Below the pieces are notes generated by a model. That model did not search any database, was not told where the DNA came from, and worked only from the letters and a program-made list of their open reading frames with translations. A stretch of 64,000 bases of DNA. Source: a virus. Below, one piece after another: positions 36,000 to 43,336 of this stretch. Location: positions 1-64,000 of the IMG/VR virus record IMGVR_UViG_3300020438_004021; one strand, 5' to 3'. The translations under genes were made by a program, and so were the position numbers. Position 1 is the stretch's first letter. The number at the start of each line of letters is the position of its first letter.

Positions 36000-37937
36000 A
36001 TGATAGAATTACCAACACCATATCAACAGTTTATCCACCTCTCTAGATACAGTAGATGGTTAGATGAAGAAGGAAGAAGAGAGACTTGGGAGGAAACTGT
36101 TGATAGGTATATCGGTTTCTTTAGAGAACACCTAGAGAAGACTTTAGGTTATAAGATGAGTAAAAATACAGAGAAGACTATGAGAGATTCTATCTTGAAT
36201 CTAGAAGTCATGCCTTCAATGCGTTGTTTGATGACTGCTGGTGAGGCACTTAAGAAAGACGCAGTAGCTGGGTACAATTGTTCATACCTGGCAATCGATA
36301 GGGTGAGAGCATTTGATGAAGTCCTTTATGCCCTCATGTGTGGCACAGGTGTTGGTTTTTCAGTGGAGAGAGAGTATGTATCTAAACTACCCACTATTGC
36401 AGAAGAATTTGAAGAATCAGATTCTACTCTTGTTGTTCAAGATTCTAGAATTGGTTGGTGTAAGGCATATCGGGAGCTTGTATCTCTACTCATTACAGGT
36501 CGTGTACCAAAATGGGACATGTCACGTGTTCGTCCTGCCGGGTCGAGACTTAAGACTTTCGGCGGTAGAAGCTCCGGACCGGAGAGTCTATCTGATTTAT
36601 TTCAATTCACAGTCGAGGTCTTTAAAAAGGCTTCTGGAAGAAAACTTACCACCATTGAATGCCACGATCTCGTATGCAAGATTGCAGAAATTGTTGTAGT
36701 CGGTGGTGTAAGAAGGTCCGCACTCCTCAGTCTTTCCTCCCTGACAGACGAGAGAATGAGAGATGCCAAGCAGGGACAATGGTGGGTGATTGAACCACAA
36801 CGTGCGTTATCCAACAATTCGGTATGCTATAAAGAAAAACCTGAAATCGGGACCTTCATAGAAGAGTGGTTAGCACTATATAAATCGAAGTCTGGTGAAA
36901 GAGGTATCTTCAACAGAGCATCAGCACAAAAGACTGTATCTCAGATACAAGGTGGAAGAAGGGAATCTAACCATGACTTTGGGACGAATCCTTGCTCTGA
37001 AATCATACTTAGAGACAGAGAGTTTTGTAATCTGTCTGAGGTTGTCGCTAGACATGATGATACCATAGAGACTCTTAAGCAGAAGGTAAGGTTAGCATCC
37101 ATTATAGGAACTTGGCAATCGACCCTTACAGACTTCAGATACCTATCAGCAGAATGGAAGAACAATTGTGAGGAAGAAAGACTGCTTGGTGTCTCCATAA
37201 CGGGCATTATGGACTCTGCTCTCTTAAATGGAGATAAGAAGTCGGTATCAGCACTACCTGCTCTTCTGGAAGAACTCAGAGATATCGCTGTTAAGACCAA
37301 TAAAGAGTGGGCATCCAGACTGGGAATTAACCCATCAGCAGCCATCACATGTGTTAAACCGTCTGGTACTGTTTCACAGCTTGTCGATTCTGCCTCTGGT
37401 ATTCATGCTAGACATAACCCTTATTATGTAAGGACCGTCCGTGCCAATACCAAAGACCCTCTATGCAAGTTCATGATAGAAAAGGGGTTCCCACATGAGC
37501 CTTGCCACATGAAGTCTGACACCACTATGGTATTTTCATTCCCAGTAGAGTCTCCCAAAAGAGCAATTTTCAGACAAGATATGTCCGCTATCGAGCAGTT
37601 GGACCTTTGGATGATATATCAGAAGCACTGGTGTGAGCATAAGCCGAGTGTTACTATCTCAGTCCAAGAGGGTGAATGGTTGGACGTTGGTACTTGGGTT
37701 TACAATAACTTCGATGATGTGTGTGGAGTATCTTTCTTGCCATTCAGCGACCACTCATATAAGCAAGCACCCTATCAGGACTGCACCAAAGAAGAGTACA
37801 AGCAGCTCCTTAAGCAGATGCCAAAAGATGTGGACTGGGATGAACTGACTGCATATGAGAAGGAAGACAACACGGCTGGCAGTCAAACACTAGCCTGTTC
37901 TGGCACTTCCTGCGAGGTAGTTGACCTAACCTCATAA
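36000..37937 (+). CDS. adenosylcobalamin-dependent (class II) ribonucleotide reductase, monomeric type
   Basis: Reduces ribonucleoside triphosphates for DNA synthesis using coenzyme B12. It resembles the monomeric Lactobacillus-type enzyme (RTPR): GYNCSYLAID near residue 91, GTGVGFSVE near 114, SGERGIFNRASAQ near 298, the active-site NPCSEIILRDREFCNLSEVV near 329-348 and CVKPSGTVSQLVDSASGIH near 456. The C-terminal redox cysteines are CSGTSC. 645 aa. AAAGGACAAC serves as ribosome-binding site. A terminator follows, so it ends the upstream operon. Confidence 0.92.
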   Translation: MIELPTPYQQFIHLSRYSRWLDEEGRRETWEETVDRYIGFFREHLEKTLGYKMSKNTEKTMRDSILNLEVMPSMRCLMTAGEALKKDAVAGYNCSYLAIDRVRAFDEVLYALMCGTGVGFSVEREYVSKLPTIAEEFEESDSTLVVQDSRIGWCKAYRELVSLLITGRVPKWDMSRVRPAGSRLKTFGGRSSGPESLSDLFQFTVEVFKKASGRKLTTIECHDLVCKIAEIVVVGGVRRSALLSLSSLTDERMRDAKQGQWWVIEPQRALSNNSVCYKEKPEIGTFIEEWLALYKSKSGERGIFNRASAQKTVSQIQGGRRESNHDFGTNPCSEIILRDREFCNLSEVVARHDDTIETLKQKVRLASIIGTWQSTLTDFRYLSAEWKNNCEEERLLGVSITGIMDSALLNGDKKSVSALPALLEELRDIAVKTNKEWASRLGINPSAAITCVKPSGTVSQLVDSASGIHARHNPYYVRTVRANTKDPLCKFMIEKGFPHEPCHMKSDTTMVFSFPVESPKRAIFRQDMSAIEQLDLWMIYQKHWCEHKPSVTISVQEGEWLDVGTWVYNNFDDVCGVSFLPFSDHSYKQAPYQDCTKEEYKQLLKQMPKDVDWDELTAYEKEDNTAGSQTLACSGTSCEVVDLTS

Positions 37938-37941
37938 ATTT

Positions 37942-37949
37942 TATAAATA
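37942..37949 (+). promoter_or_regulatory. T4-type late promoter box TATAAATA (porin unit)
   Basis: Exact late box after the ribonucleotide reductase stop. A start near 37955 would make a leader of about 97 bases that includes the terminator-like hairpin and competing arms at 37976-38024, ahead of the 65 aa gene and the porin. Confidence 0.75.
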
Positions 37950-37975
37950 TTCGCTTACGGGTTAATTTTACCCTA

Positions 37976-38000
37976 GGGGACACGTTGTCCCCACCATTTT
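37976..38000 (+). terminator. intrinsic terminator after ribonucleotide reductase, in the leader of the porin unit
   Basis: GGGGACA (37976-37982) pairs with TGTCCCC (37986-37992) around CGT and is followed by ACCATTTTT. It ends the reductase transcript, but it is also downstream of the late promoter at 37942. A later GGGGAC (38006-38011) could pair with its 3' arm, and GTCCC (38020-38024) could in turn pair with that, so the leader could act as an attenuator. Confidence 0.65.
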
Positions 38001-38051
38001 TAAATGGGGACTGGAGTTGGTCCCTATTGCTCAAACACAAGGAGAAATCTT

Positions 38052-38249
38052 ATGAGCACCAAGTCTAAAGAGTCTTGCCCCGCGATGGGATGCAGCGACG
38101 CAGTTACTCGTACCTTAGGTAAGGTCGGAGTTTGTCGTAGCATGCTAATCACATTAGCACTACTTCCATACTCATGGAACGGTGTAGTATGGATTGCTGA
38201 TGCACTTCATTCACTTTGGAATGCTGCCACTAACGCAGTTGGAACCTGA
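38052..38249 (+). CDS. small hydrophobic protein (65 aa) preceding the porin
   Basis: ATG 38052 with AAGGAG 8 bases upstream; an earlier in-frame ATG (38004) lies in the structured leader and is rejected. The protein has a Cys-rich N-terminal part (CPAMGC, then VCRSM) and a hydrophobic segment LITLALLPYSWNGVVWIADAL that could span or lie on the membrane. Not recognised. It shares the late leader with the porin and uses CGT codons like it. Confidence 0.6.
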   Translation: MSTKSKESCPAMGCSDAVTRTLGKVGVCRSMLITLALLPYSWNGVVWIADALHSLWNAATNAVGT

Positions 38250-38265
38250 ATCGCTTAAGCGATTC
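38248..38265 (+). repeat. 18 bp perfect inverted repeat upstream of the porin
   Basis: GAATCGCTTAAGCGATTC is a perfect palindrome that includes the stop region of the small upstream gene and ends one base before the AAGGAG site of the porin gene. As RNA it could fold into a 7 bp stem with a TTAA loop beside the ribosome-binding site. Confidence 0.7.
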
Positions 38266-38279
38266 AAGGAGATAATCCT

Positions 38280-39449
38280 ATGAATATTTCAAAGAAAAAA
38301 TGGATGATGTACGGTGGTATTGCCGCTGCTATTCTAATCGCTTCGGTCGCGGTTGCTGATGGACCTTCATATGAAGACCTTCAGGCCCGTCTAGACGCAG
38401 CAGAGGCAAAGATCGCACAAATTGATTCCGACCGTGCTCCAAGCTGGTTGGAAAGCAGACGTAGTGAAGAAGTTCAATCGCTAGTGCAAGATGTCCTTGC
38501 CGATGCAGAAGCACGAACGATGATGCAGGGAGACAATTCCCCAATCACCGTCAATCTTCATGGATTTGCCATTACTCGTTGGGATTATAACAACGGTGGT
38601 GGTGTGGCAAGAAATAATGAATTCAGCATTCCATATGCTCGACTTGAAGTCTCAGGAGATATCCTAGACAAGGTTGGGTACTATGTCAGTGGTGAATATA
38701 GTGATTACACGAATGGCAGCATGGATCTTGTCGATGCCTACCTCACAATGGATGTGGGTCTGGGAGTAGACATGAAGGCTGGTCAGTTCGTGACTGCATT
38801 CTACCGAGGTTTCACTGATTCACCATTGGATCAGATCGCGGGAGAGTACAGCATTCTTGCTACCACTTTTGGTCAAGGACGATCGCAGGGTCTTCAATTC
38901 GCCAAGGATTTTGGTTGGTTGAATCTCTCTGCCTCTTATAACGACGGTTTCGATACCAGCAATTCCTTCATTGTGGACAACGACTACGGTGTCAGTGTTC
39001 GTGGTGACGTGGATTTTGGTGCTGGATTCCGTGCAGGTGCAGCATACGCCTATCAGTCAGAACTTGAAGATTACGGTACTTACACCGTGGACTTCGGGTA
39101 TTCTACCGATAAGCTAGATGCACAGGTCTCATGGGTTTCTGCCGACTATGCTGTCGGTGGGTACGGTGACAATTATGGTTTTAATGCCAGTGTTGCCTAT
39201 CGTTGTGCCGCCGACTTTACTGGTTTCGTTAATTATCAATGGGGCAAACTAGGGTTTGCTTCTGAAGATCTTAACGTGCTGGAAATCGGTGCTAACTACG
39301 ATATCAACGAATACGTTCGTTGGACCACCACCTTGGGTTATGCATTTGATGCCGTAGCCCCAGAGTGGAATACCGCTCGTTCTGGATGGAACAGCGGTTC
39401 GGAGAATGGTCAGTATCTACTGCGTACACAGCTTAGTGTAAGCTTCTGA
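38280..39449 (+). CDS. outer-membrane porin (phosphate-selective porin-like beta barrel)
   Basis: Secreted beta-barrel protein. Signal peptide at residues 1-26 (KKKWMMYGGIAAAILIASVAVA, cut after AVA). A coiled-coil segment YEDLQARLDAAEAKIAQID is followed by EEVQSLVQDVLADAEARTMM, then alternating amphipathic strands to a terminal aromatic residue (QLSVSF), as required for outer-membrane insertion. The N-terminal style resembles porins I recall from Planctomycetota. 389 aa, intact. CGT/CGA arginine codons and higher GC than the AGA-rich phage genes suggest recent capture from a bacterial host. It may alter uptake (for example phosphate, together with PstS) or block superinfection. Confidence 0.85.
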   Translation: MNISKKKWMMYGGIAAAILIASVAVADGPSYEDLQARLDAAEAKIAQIDSDRAPSWLESRRSEEVQSLVQDVLADAEARTMMQGDNSPITVNLHGFAITRWDYNNGGGVARNNEFSIPYARLEVSGDILDKVGYYVSGEYSDYTNGSMDLVDAYLTMDVGLGVDMKAGQFVTAFYRGFTDSPLDQIAGEYSILATTFGQGRSQGLQFAKDFGWLNLSASYNDGFDTSNSFIVDNDYGVSVRGDVDFGAGFRAGAAYAYQSELEDYGTYTVDFGYSTDKLDAQVSWVSADYAVGGYGDNYGFNASVAYRCAADFTGFVNYQWGKLGFASEDLNVLEIGANYDINEYVRWTTTLGYAFDAVAPEWNTARSGWNSGSENGQYLLRTQLSVSF

Positions 39450-39485
39450 TCTGTACGAGGGTCCCGCCCCTCGACACTTCACAGG

Positions 39486-39516
39486 AAAGGCCCTACCCTT
39501 CGGGGTGGGGTCTTTC
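39486..39516 (+). terminator. strong intrinsic terminator after the porin
   Basis: CCCTACCC and GGGTGGGG pair around a stable TTCG tetraloop (39499-39502). The stem extends with AAAGG/TCTTT to 13 pairs and is followed by a T-rich stretch. It clearly ends the porin transcript. Confidence 0.9.
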
Positions 39517-39520
39517 TTTA

Positions 39521-39547
39521 TATACCCCCTTCCTGATATCAGAAAGG
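39521..39547 (+). repeat. GATATC-centred inverted repeat, copy 1
   Basis: TATACCCCCTTCCTGATATC followed by AGAAAGG. The part CCTTCCTGATATCAGAAAGG (39528-39547) is an inverted repeat with one mismatched pair. CCCTTCCTGATATC recurs exactly on the minus strand at 50167-50154. The flank TATACCCCC(C)TCC also precedes the late promoter at 49253. Likely a regulatory protein site, unidentified. Confidence 0.6.
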
Positions 39548-39581
39548 CATATACCACCCCTTGTATATCCCTCCAGAAACC

Positions 39582-39601
39582 ATATACAACCGGTTGTATA
39601 T
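39582..39601 (+). repeat. 20 bp perfect palindrome upstream of the CobT-like gene
   Basis: ATATACAACCGGTTGTATAT is a perfect 20 bp palindrome centred 45 bp upstream of the -35 box of the sigma70 promoter at 39637. It has the form of a dimeric repressor or activator operator. No copy was seen elsewhere. Confidence 0.65.
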
Positions 39602-39636
39602 GACTAAAATATGTCAGGAGAATATCGGGAAGGTAC

Positions 39637-39665
39637 TTGACAGAAGAACTCCGGTATGATCTAAT
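39637..39665 (+). promoter_or_regulatory. sigma70-type promoter, probably leaderless (CobT-like gene)
   Basis: TTGACA (39637-39642), 17 bp spacer, TCTAAT (39660-39665). The expected start point, 7 bases after the -10 box, is the A of ATG at 39672. A half-match to the GATATC element (ATATCGGGAAGG, 39622-39633) sits directly upstream of the -35 box. Confidence 0.65.
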
Positions 39666-39671
39666 GGGAGT

Positions 39672-41993
39672 ATGGAAAAAACCTTGAACCGTACAAACCG
39701 TGACTCTAAAGATATCCTCGCTCGCCTACTGGCAGCCGAGAATATCGATGTCGAGCACCAACCAGTACCCACTGCGTACTTCGATACAGTCAGCCGTCGA
39801 CTGGTCCTTCCTCTCTGGGAGAACATGTCGAATGACCTGTATGACATGCTCGTGGGTCACGAAGTTGGACACGCACTATTCACCCCAACTGGCAATGACA
39901 AGACCAAGGCCGCAATCAAGCACATCGATGCTGATGCACCTGAAGGTCGAATCATGAATTACCTGAACGTCGCCGAAGATGTCCGCATCGAGAAGGCAAT
40001 CAAGGACAAGTTCCCTGGTCTCCGTCGCAATTTCACCAAGGCATACAAAGACCTTGCTGAACGTGACTTCTTCGGTATCGCAGGTAAAGACCACAACGAC
40101 ATGTCGTTCATCGACCGAGTGAATATCTACTTCAAAATCGGCATGCACGTCGATGTTACCTTTTCTCCTGAAGAGCAGGTAATCGTTGACATGGTTGATG
40201 CTGCTTATGACTGGGATTCGATGGTCGAAGCTGCAAAAGCGATGTATGGTCTTGCCAAGGAGCAGAAGAAGCAAGAGCAAGAGACCAAGATGGCAATGCC
40301 CGATGGGGATGGTGAATTCCAAGCACCTGCTGATGGTGAAGGCGATGCCGAAGGTCAATCAATGGGCATGGGTTCTGATGATGACAATCAGGACGAAGGC
40401 GAGCAGGAAGGTGCTTCTATGGGTGGTGATGACGAGCAGGGCGACGACTCTGCTGATTCCACCAGTGGTGGTGGTGAAGATTCTGGCGAATCAATGGAAG
40501 ACGATACCGATGATGGTGAGTCTGCTGATAGTCAGTCATCCACCAATGCAGATTCTGCCCAGAGCGGTGGAACTCAGCACGCCGACCAGATGATTGACGA
40601 GTCCGAGCTTCCTGATGACTGTGAAACGCAGAAGTCGATGAATCAGCAGTTGCAAGACAACTGCACGAACGCCGACCAGTACGACCAGAAGCGTCGTTCA
40701 TATGTCACCATGCCTAAGTCAAATACGGATAAGGTCATCGTTCCCGTCACACAGGTGATGGATGATTTTCGTCAGTATATTGTAACCTGCAATAGAGAAG
40801 ACACGAAGAACGGTGCTTATGGTGTCTTCACCAATTTCCAGAAGGAAATGTCAAAGACCGTAAATAAGATGGCACAGCAGTTTGAGATGAAGAAGTCTGC
40901 CGACCAGTACAAGCGTCGCAGCATCTCCGACTCTGGTATCATCGATACCATCAAGATGATTAACTACCGTTGGTCTGATGATATCTTCCTCAAGAACACG
41001 ACCATTCCTGGTGCCAAGAGCCATGGTCTGGTCATGTTCATTGACTGGAGCGGTTCCATGGCAGACCGAATGGCAGACACCATGAAGCAGCTGATGACTC
41101 TCGTCCTCTTCTGCAAGAAGGTCAATATCCCTTACGATGTTTATGCCTTCACTGGTTCATACAAGGAAGACGAAGTCGACGCAGGCAAGAACTACAAGGT
41201 GGGCGATGCTCAACTCGGTCAGTTCCGTCTTCTCAATCTCGTTTCCTCTTCGATGAAGAATCGTGACTGGACCGAGATGATGACCTATGTGACCATGCTT
41301 GCTAACAGTTTCGTGCATACGTACTACAGCACCTCCTCTGGTCGCTCCGAGTCCAGAGACACCATCCTAGACCCACAATACGGAGTGCGTCCTCGTGGTT
41401 ACAGCCTGGGTATGACTCCTCTCGATGACTGCATTGTCGCTGCTTCTGAAATCGTGAAGACTTTCAAGCAGAACCACAAGCTGCAGATTGTGAACGCAGT
41501 CTTCATGACTGATGGTCATACTTCGATGTCCCCACTCGGTGATGGTTGGAGAGGCAGCATCGTGTGGACCGGTGATAAGTTTGAGCAGGAACGTGATGTA
41601 AAAACAGTCTTGAAGGGTCGCAACGGCAAGATTTACAATGACCACAAGAGCACGACCGACAATCTGCTCGAATGGTTTACCGACAAGACCGGCATTCCTG
41701 CGATTGGTATCTTCCTCTGTGATGCACGTGACCTTTACTACAGCAACTTCGACGACAAGCAGATGGAAGAATTCAAGACCAAGAAATGCCTTGAAGTCGG
41801 TAAGCATGGTGGTTATAGCAACTACTACGTGATTGACACCAAGACCAAGAAGTTCAAGGGTGTTGATGACCTGAATGACAATGCAAGTGCGATTGCAGTT
41901 AGGAACGCATTCGTTCGTGAGTCCAAGATTCGCAAGACTCAACAGCAAATCATGAACAAGTTCGTTGACAAGATTTCGATGGAGACAGTATGA
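39672..41993 (+). CDS. CobT-like protein: metallopeptidase motif plus VWA domain
   Basis: A 773 aa protein. The N-terminal part has GHEVGHALF near residues 62-70 (HExxH zinc-peptidase motif) and NVAEDVRIEK. A long acidic, Ser/Gly-rich linker (about 205-315) follows, then a von Willebrand A domain with MFIDWSGSM near 456-463 (MIDAS DxSxS) and FMTDGHTSM near 616. Such CobT-like proteins occur in many T4-like phages, often with a CobS-type AAA+ partner, none of which is in this window. Arginine codons are mostly CGT/CGC, unlike the replication genes. Start ATG lies at the predicted transcription start. Confidence 0.82.
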   Translation: MEKTLNRTNRDSKDILARLLAAENIDVEHQPVPTAYFDTVSRRLVLPLWENMSNDLYDMLVGHEVGHALFTPTGNDKTKAAIKHIDADAPEGRIMNYLNVAEDVRIEKAIKDKFPGLRRNFTKAYKDLAERDFFGIAGKDHNDMSFIDRVNIYFKIGMHVDVTFSPEEQVIVDMVDAAYDWDSMVEAAKAMYGLAKEQKKQEQETKMAMPDGDGEFQAPADGEGDAEGQSMGMGSDDDNQDEGEQEGASMGGDDEQGDDSADSTSGGGEDSGESMEDDTDDGESADSQSSTNADSAQSGGTQHADQMIDESELPDDCETQKSMNQQLQDNCTNADQYDQKRRSYVTMPKSNTDKVIVPVTQVMDDFRQYIVTCNREDTKNGAYGVFTNFQKEMSKTVNKMAQQFEMKKSADQYKRRSISDSGIIDTIKMINYRWSDDIFLKNTTIPGAKSHGLVMFIDWSGSMADRMADTMKQLMTLVLFCKKVNIPYDVYAFTGSYKEDEVDAGKNYKVGDAQLGQFRLLNLVSSSMKNRDWTEMMTYVTMLANSFVHTYYSTSSGRSESRDTILDPQYGVRPRGYSLGMTPLDDCIVAASEIVKTFKQNHKLQIVNAVFMTDGHTSMSPLGDGWRGSIVWTGDKFEQERDVKTVLKGRNGKIYNDHKSTTDNLLEWFTDKTGIPAIGIFLCDARDLYYSNFDDKQMEEFKTKKCLEVGKHGGYSNYYVIDTKTKKFKGVDDLNDNASAIAVRNAFVRESKIRKTQQQIMNKFVDKISMETV

Positions 41994-42484
41994 ACATCTT
42001 CTTTGTACACAAAGACCCCAGAACATCTGCACGGATGCTTTGCGACAAGCACATCTGCAAGATGATTCTGGAGTCTGTGCAAATGCTCTGCACCGCATGG
42101 TCCGAAGAGGAAGCACCAAAGACTTGTGGTGCTAGCCATGTGAATCATCCTTGCTCACGTTGGGCGAGGGAGACATCAGGCAACTACAACTGGTTGTCTG
42201 AACACGTGCTAGAGTTGAGCAAGGAGTACACCAAGAGGTATGGCAAGGTACATGCATGGCAAGGTGCGGTAGACTGGTTGAACGAAAACAATCCTTTTAT
42301 CACACACAACAAACCTTGCAGACCGATGACCACGAAACCACAGTGTATGCCCGCCTATTGCAAAGTTGACGGTGACTCCATTCAGGCATACCGCAACTAT
42401 TACATTAACGAAAAATCGTACATGGCAAAGTGGAAGAACAGCACCACACCCAAATGGTACGAACAAGCCTTGGAGACAGTTTGA
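41990..42484 (+). CDS. conserved phage protein with CDKH...NHPC motifs
   Basis: A 164 aa protein with a pattern I recall from many phages: NIFFVHKDPRTSARMLCDKH near the start, CKMILESVQMLCTA, then HVNHPCSRWARETSGNYNWL, EYTKRYGKVHAW and a C-terminal YRNYYINEKSYMAKW. The conserved Cys, His, Asp and Trp residues suggest an enzyme or nucleic-acid-binding protein, but I know of no assigned function. Start overlaps the CobT-like stop by ATGA. Confidence 0.7.
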   Translation: MNIFFVHKDPRTSARMLCDKHICKMILESVQMLCTAWSEEEAPKTCGASHVNHPCSRWARETSGNYNWLSEHVLELSKEYTKRYGKVHAWQGAVDWLNENNPFITHNKPCRPMTTKPQCMPAYCKVDGDSIQAYRNYYINEKSYMAKWKNSTTPKWYEQALETV

Positions 42485-42951
42485 TGAACAATTACAAAGT
42501 CATAGTTTTTTCCATAATGACTTGGTTTGCCTCAGCCTCCGCCGCTCACGCGGTGGGGGCAGGCGACTCCGAACAAGACCTTCGTAGACTGCTAGACGCA
42601 ATCTGCGAAGTAGAGTCCGGTTGTGACCCCTCAGCTATTGGTGATGGTGGAAATGCTATTGGACCCTACCAGATTTGGAAGAGCTATTGGATTGATGCCT
42701 GTAATTACAGCAAAAGTGATGACCTCAGTCTTGACGATGGTTATAAGAGTTGTATAGATAAGGAATACGCAGAGAAGGTAGTGATAACCTACTGGAAGCG
42801 TTATGCTAACGAGAGACGGCTTAAACGAGTACCTACCCTAGAAGACAGAGCACGCATGCATAATGGTGGACCTCGTGCGGTCTGGGCAAAGGGCAAGAAG
42901 AAGCGAAATCTCGATATCTATTGGAACAAAGTCAAGGAGGCAATGAAATGA
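42484..42951 (+). CDS. exported invertebrate-type (destabilase-like) lysozyme
   Basis: Candidate endolysin with an N-terminal signal peptide (MNNYKVIVFSIMTWFASASAAHA, residues 1-23). The mature part matches i-type lysozymes: ICEVESGCDPSAIGDGG near residues 39-56 with the catalytic-type Glu, IGPYQIWKSYWIDAC near 59-73, YKSCIDKEYAEKVVITYW near 83 and the hallmark ARMHNGGPRAVW near 124-135, ending YWNKVKE. 155 aa. Export by the host Sec system would put it in the periplasm. It has fewer cysteines than animal forms. Phage lysozymes are more often T4-, lambda- or SLT-type. Confidence 0.75.
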   Translation: MNNYKVIVFSIMTWFASASAAHAVGAGDSEQDLRRLLDAICEVESGCDPSAIGDGGNAIGPYQIWKSYWIDACNYSKSDDLSLDDGYKSCIDKEYAEKVVITYWKRYANERRLKRVPTLEDRARMHNGGPRAVWAKGKKKRNLDIYWNKVKEAMK

Positions 42952-43175
42952 GCGAAAAATACGACCCATTGTATAATCCTAATCCCAAGTGGATGAAGGA
43001 AGCAAAATCTGCCGGTAAGGGAGATAGAATGCGACCAGTTAACATGGACAAGTACCGTGATAACTACGATGCCATCTTTGCCAAGAAGAATGAAGAAAAG
43101 AAGGATGAAGGCAAAGAAGATGACAGCAAGAAGAAGAAGCACGTCGTTAAGCGGCAGAAAGGTAAGAAGAAATGA
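42948..43175 (+). CDS. small basic hypothetical protein
   Basis: A 75 aa protein starting MSEKYDPLYNPNPKWMKEAK with a strongly basic tail (KKKKHVVKRQKGKKK). ATG 42948 overlaps the lysozyme stop (ATGA). Part of a chain of short coupled genes after the lysozyme. Probably nucleic-acid-binding or disordered; no family known. Confidence 0.6.
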   Translation: MSEKYDPLYNPNPKWMKEAKSAGKGDRMRPVNMDKYRDNYDAIFAKKNEEKKDEGKEDDSKKKKHVVKRQKGKKK

Positions 43176-43336
43176 GTTATATAGACGGAACCCCCCTAGG
43201 TAATCTAATTGACCGATGTGCAGATGGGTGGGCAAACATCCTAGGGTTCACCCAAAAGGGCAAGAACACCAAGAAGAAGATAGTGGTCAAGAAGAAAGTA
43301 GTACGCAAGAAAAAGGTAGGCAAAACAAATGAGTGA
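43172..43336 (+). CDS. small basic hypothetical protein (54 aa)
   Basis: An ORF of 54 codons starting MSYIDGTPLGNLIDRCADGW and ending in a lysine-rich tail (KKKIVVKKKVVRKKKVGK). Coupled to the previous gene (ATGA) and overlapping the next start by 8 bases. The similar basic tail to its upstream neighbour suggests related function or duplication of the tail. No family known. Confidence 0.55.
   Translation: MSYIDGTPLGNLIDRCADGWANILGFTQKGKNTKKKIVVKKKVVRKKKVGKTNE

Noticed and set aside
36313-36699. A 128-codon + strand ORF in another frame inside the ribonucleotide reductase gene
   Set aside because: It lies wholly inside a conserved enzyme gene and shows no family features.
39876-42148. Several minus-strand ORFs of 95-250 codons opposite the CobT-like gene
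   Set aside because: The higher-GC, codon-biased + strand gene leaves few stop codons on the other strand. The + strand product has clear domains, the others none.
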